Assembly: GCF_004217495.1 (NCBI RefSeq)
Contig: NZ_SHLC01000001.1
Location: 2,542,001-2,606,000, forward strand
Length of the DNA stretch: 64,000 nt
Source: Microterricola gilva
GTDB lineage: Bacteria > Actinomycetota > Actinomycetes > Actinomycetales > Microbacteriaceae
Direction: 5' to 3'
The position numbers and the translations under genes are program-made. Of this stretch, positions 60,981-64,000 are shown piece by piece (positions within the stretch are counted from its first letter, which is position 1; every line of letters starts with the position of its first letter). The notes below the pieces were generated by a model. The model worked only from the letters and a program-made list of their open reading frames with translations. It was not told where the DNA came from and searched no databases.

Positions 60981-62288
60981 TTACTTGTTGACGCTGAAGC
61001 CCTGCTCGTTTCCGAACGTGACCAGGGTGTCCTGCCACTCGACGAGAGCCTCGTTCAGGTCGCCGTTGGAACCGAGTGCCTTGCCGACCGAGTCGGTGAA
61101 GACGTTGTTGGCGTAGCCCTGGTAGGGCAGGTACTGCCATCCGGCGACAACCGACTCGGCCGATGCCGCGCCGATCTGGTTGGCGGGCTGGCCACCGTAC
61201 GCCTCGAACGGGTGGTCGAGGAACTCGGGGTCGGTGAGGTCGGCAACCGTCGACGGGAAGCCGTTGGCGTTGAGCAGTGCACGGCCTTCGCCCTCGGCGA
61301 GGTACTTGAGCACGGCCGCCGCGGCGTCCTTCTTCTCGCTCTGCTCGGTGACAGCGAGTGCGCTTCCACCGTTCTCGGCGGATGCCGGCTGGCCGTCCCA
61401 CGAGGGGATCGGAGCAACGGCCCACTTGCCGAGGGTGCCGTAGTCGTTCATGCCGCTGATCATCCAGGAGCCCATCAGGAGGGTGCCCAGCTTGTCCTGC
61501 GTCAGGGCCTTGCTCCACTCGTCCGACCAGGTCGGGACGCCGGAGAGCTCGCCGGCGTTCAGACGGTCGCCCCAGTAGGTGGCGAACTTCTTCGTGCCCT
61601 CATCCTGCAGGTTGATCGTGACGTTCTCGCCCTCGGTCTGGAACGGCTGTCCGCCCGAGGCCCAGATCATGCTGGTGAAGAAGCCCGCGTCGCCGCTGTT
61701 TGCGATGTAGGCCTCCGGGTCGAATGCGTGGATCTTCGCGCTGGCGTCGGCGAACTGATCCCAGGTCTTGGGAGCCTCGGCAACGCCGGCGTTGGCGTAG
61801 AGGTCCTTGTTGTAGATCATGACCATGGGGCCGGAGTCCATCGGCAGGGCGACGAGCTTGCCCTGCACGTTCACGGCGTTCCACGTCGACGCGGTGAAGG
61901 CGTCCTCGTAGTCGCCGAGGCCGTACTCGCTCACGTCGGCCAGCGCGTCACCCAGGGTGAGCTGGGGCAGCGTCTGGTACTCGACGGGAACGAGGTCGGG
62001 GGCACCCTTGCCCGCCTTGACGGCGTTCTGCAGCTTGGTGACGACCGCGTCCGGGTTCTCCAGCTTGACGACGTCGAAGGTGATGTTCGGGTTGGCCTTC
62101 GTGATCTCGTCAGCGAGCACCTGGGTGCTGTCGCTCCAGGTCCACCACGTGAGCGTGACGTCCTCGGTGACGGGCTTGTCCCCACCCGTGGCTGCAGCGC
62201 TGCAGCCGGAGAGTGCGCCGACGAGGAGTGCACCGGCGCCGACGACGGCACCGAGTCGCGCCCACCGGCGTGTTGTGGTTGTTTCCAT
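60981..62288 (-). CDS. Sugar ABC substrate-binding lipoprotein
   Basis: A 435-aa SBP. The signal peptide ends in lipobox ALSGC (Cys about 29). The mature protein has VTLTWWTWSDSTQVLADEITKANPNITFDVV, APDLVPVEYQTLPQL, NVQGKLVALPMDSGPMVMIYNKDLYANAGV and PSWDGQPASAENGGSALAV, as in family 1 sugar-binding proteins. It feeds the two permeases encoded upstream. The operon also carries the beta-galactosidase, so the ligand is probably a galactoside. No ATPase gene is seen in the window; a shared MsmK-type ATPase is possible. Confidence 0.92.
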   Translation of the reverse strand: METTTTRRWARLGAVVGAGALLVGALSGCSAAATGGDKPVTEDVTLTWWTWSDSTQVLADEITKANPNITFDVVKLENPDAVVTKLQNAVKAGKGAPDLVPVEYQTLPQLTLGDALADVSEYGLGDYEDAFTASTWNAVNVQGKLVALPMDSGPMVMIYNKDLYANAGVAEAPKTWDQFADASAKIHAFDPEAYIANSGDAGFFTSMIWASGGQPFQTEGENVTINLQDEGTKKFATYWGDRLNAGELSGVPTWSDEWSKALTQDKLGTLLMGSWMISGMNDYGTLGKWAVAPIPSWDGQPASAENGGSALAVTEQSEKKDAAAAVLKYLAEGEGRALLNANGFPSTVADLTDPEFLDHPFEAYGGQPANQIGAASAESVVAGWQYLPYQGYANNVFTDSVGKALGSNGDLNEALVEWQDTLVTFGNEQGFSVNK

Positions 62289-62340
62289 TGTGATTCCCTT
62301 CGCTTGGTGTTGTTGGGGTCTTGTCGCCGGGCGAACCGGC

Positions 62341-63288
62341 CTACTTCACGCTCCCGGCGGTCAATCCCGACTGCCAGTAACGCTGCAGGTAGAGGAAAGC
62401 GGCCGAGATCGGAATGACTGTGAGTAGCGAACCCGTGATGACGAGGTTCGGGATGGGGTCGGTGCCGACGCCGCTCGCCTGTGCCGCCCACTGGGCGAGA
62501 CCGACGGGGAGCGGGTACCAGCGTTCGTCGCTCAGCATGATCAGCGGCAGGAAGTAGTTGTTCCAGGTCGCAACGACCGTGAACATCAGCACCGTGATCA
62601 GCGCGGGCGCGAGCTGGCGCAGCGAGATGACGAAGAAGATGCGGATCTCCCCTGCGCCGTCGAGGCGGGCGGCCTCGAGCAGCTCATCGGGAATCGCCTC
62701 CTGTGCGTAGACCCAGACCAGGTAGAGGCCGAAGGCGCTCACCATCGACGGGATGATCACCGACCACGGCGTGTTCGTGAGGCCGAGGCCGCTGAAGAGC
62801 AGGAACTGTGGCACGGCGAGCACCGAGCCGGGGATCGCCAACGCTCCGAGGATGATGGCGAACACCGCCTTGCGCCCTGGGAAGTTGTACTTCGCCAGCC
62901 CGTAGCCTGCCAGCGTCGCCAGCAGCGTGGCACCGCCGGCGCCGACGACCACGTAGAGCACCGTGTTGCCGAGCCAGCGCAGGAAGATGCCGTCCGCGTA
63001 GGTGAAGGTCTCGACGATGTTGTCGAAGAGTGCGAACTCCCCGCTGAACCAGAAGGCGAAGGAGTCGTAGAGCGAGTCCATCGTCTTGGTCGAGTTCACC
63101 ACGAGCCACCACAGCGGAACGAGGCAGTAGAGCATCATCGCGGTCATGAGGATGCCGAGGGTGATCGACGCACGCTTGTGCCGCGGCGTTGGCTGAGCCT
63201 TCGCGGGGCGACGGCGCGCCTGAATCTGTCCGCTGGCCAGCTTGCTCGGCGCATTGCCCGATCGGACGGCCGGTTCGATGGCGCTCAT
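62341..63288 (-). CDS. Sugar ABC transporter permease (MalG-like)
   Basis: A 315-aa permease with an Arg/Ala/Pro-rich cytoplasmic N-terminus (about 1-43) and six helices. The opening helix is ITLGILMTAMMLYCLVPLWWLVVNS, and the EAA loop is IPDELLEAARLDGAGEIRIFFVISLRQLAPAL. It ends LQRYWQSGLTAGSVK, as in the MalG group. It overlaps the next permease by ATGA and is followed by the SBP gene after about 50 bp. Confidence 0.92.
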   Translation of the reverse strand: MSAIEPAVRSGNAPSKLASGQIQARRRPAKAQPTPRHKRASITLGILMTAMMLYCLVPLWWLVVNSTKTMDSLYDSFAFWFSGEFALFDNIVETFTYADGIFLRWLGNTVLYVVVGAGGATLLATLAGYGLAKYNFPGRKAVFAIILGALAIPGSVLAVPQFLLFSGLGLTNTPWSVIIPSMVSAFGLYLVWVYAQEAIPDELLEAARLDGAGEIRIFFVISLRQLAPALITVLMFTVVATWNNYFLPLIMLSDERWYPLPVGLAQWAAQASGVGTDPIPNLVITGSLLTVIPISAAFLYLQRYWQSGLTAGSVK

Positions 63289-64000
63289 GCCTTCGCCTCC
63301 TTCTTTTCGCCGCCGAGCTGAACGAGGTAGGCGACCACCATGGTGATGATTCCCGAGACGATCGCGATCGCCGCGGCGTAGTTGAACTGCGAGCCGGCGA
63401 ACGACAGGTTGAACGCGTACAGGTTCGGGGTGAAGTACGAGGTGATCGAGTTCGGTGCGATGGTCTGCAGAATCGACGGCTCGTTGAATAGCTGGAAGCT
63501 GCCGATGACGGAGAAGATCGTCGCGATGATCATGGCGCCGCGGATCGACGGCAGCTTGATCGAGAAGATCGTGCGGAACGCGCCGGCACCGTCGATCTCA
63601 GCGGCCTCGTACAGTTCCTGGGGAACGGCCTTGAGGGCGGAGAAGAAGATGAGCATGTTGTAGCCGACGAACTCCCACGTGACGATGTTGCCGATCGACG
63701 CCATGATGAGGTTCTCCGCGAGCGGCGATGGCAGATCGACACCGAAGAAGCGGTTGATGTCGGCGACGAGTCCGAATTGCGAGCCGTACATATAGCCCCA
63801 GATCATCACGGCGACGACGCCGGGCACCGCGTAGGGCAGGAAGATCGAGAGCCGGTAGAACGGCACCCAGCGCAGGCGGGCACTGTCGAGGGCGAGCGCC
63901 GCGAACAGCGCGAGCCCGAGCATGATCGGCACCTGCACCAGCAGGAAGATCGTGACGCGGAGCATGGCGTCCCAGAACTTCGGGTCGACCATCGCCTTCG
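63285..64000 (-). CDS. Sugar ABC transporter permease (MalF-like), cut by window edge
   Basis: The gene runs off the right edge, so the N-terminus (first helix and periplasmic loop) is missing. About 238 residues remain, with five hydrophobic helices (VPIMLGLALFAALALDSARL, YRLSIFLPYAVPGVVAVMIWGYMYG). The EAA-type loop is ELYEAAEIDGAGAFRTIFSIKLPSIR. The frame stays open to base 64000. The GTG/ATG nearest the edge (63992) is internal. Partner of the MalG-like permease, overlapping it by ATGA. Confidence 0.9.
   Translation of the reverse strand, partial: KAMVDPKFWDAMLRVTIFLLVQVPIMLGLALFAALALDSARLRWVPFYRLSIFLPYAVPGVVAVMIWGYMYGSQFGLVADINRFFGVDLPSPLAENLIMASIGNIVTWEFVGYNMLIFFSALKAVPQELYEAAEIDGAGAFRTIFSIKLPSIRGAMIIATIFSVIGSFQLFNEPSILQTIAPNSITSYFTPNLYAFNLSFAGSQFNYAAAIAIVSGIITMVVAYLVQLGGEKKEAKA

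Overview
The window is GC-rich, gene-dense chromosomal DNA from an actinobacterium, most probably a Microbacteriaceae member (Micrococcales). The assignment rests on the high GC content, frequent GTG starts, ATGA-coupled operons, DUF2510 and F420-linked genes (PPOX oxidoreductase, CofC), a CsoR-type copper promoter, the very frequent octamer GGATGCCG/CGGCATCC, and dispersed repeats of the type GGTTTCGACAGGCTCAACC. No rRNA, tRNA, CRISPR array, phage or complete insertion sequence was found. No genus can be named from the sequence alone.

Layout. 1-2.1 kb: a 146-bp-period direct repeat, then sufU and sufS (Fe-S cluster assembly). 2.3-9.4 kb: an epimerase, an EEP hydrolase, a monooxygenase, a very large RecB-like nuclease/helicase and a PPOX oxidoreductase. 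9.6-12.4 kb: a DUF2510 membrane protein, a LysM lipoprotein, a repeat-rich gap and a J-domain/NERD-like fusion. 12.6-18.3 kb: a 609-aa methyltransferase, a DUF488 protein, a CpdA-like phosphodiesterase and a Stealth-family sugar-phosphate transferase.

18.6-26.6 kb (minus strand) is a compact seven-gene operon: lipoprotein SBP, DppB and DppC permeases, a fused double ATPase, a luciferase-like monooxygenase and two AhpD/CMD-type proteins. After the SBP-permease gap every junction is an ATGA overlap. It matches the poorly characterised KPN_01854/KPN_01858/Avi_7169/Avi_7170 family set and probably imports and oxidises an unknown small molecule.

26.9-43.3 kb holds housekeeping genes: cofC, an MFS pump, two aldo/keto reductases, a hydrolase, a DUF4349 lipoprotein, an acyl-CoA dehydrogenase, a KhtTU-like K+/H+ antiporter pair, ThrE, an AlaX-like editing protein coupled to glutaminase, a small alarmone synthetase, YchJ and a histidine phosphatase.

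43.4-50.7 kb is a carbohydrate-type ABC operon with its own phosphodiesterase and phosphotyrosine-type phosphatase and an RpiR regulator upstream; it suggests uptake and dephosphorylation of a phosphorylated or phosphodiester substrate. 50.7-54.7 kb carries a DoxX pair and a copper-export operon behind two CsoR-like operators. 54.7-64 kb has a YghZ-like reductase, a UbiB-type kinase, a LacI regulator and a GH35 beta-galactosidase operon whose last permease runs off the window.

Non-coding structure is the most unusual part. Three 79-96-bp elements with inverted ends resembling GTAACTCAGGCAG each sit between convergent genes. Two of the three SBP genes are followed by a strong intercistronic hairpin. 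Dispersed palindromic repeats are read in frame inside three proteins. Two related 75-nt elements with a compensatory hairpin lie about 150 nt upstream of sufS and of the 26.6-kb operon.
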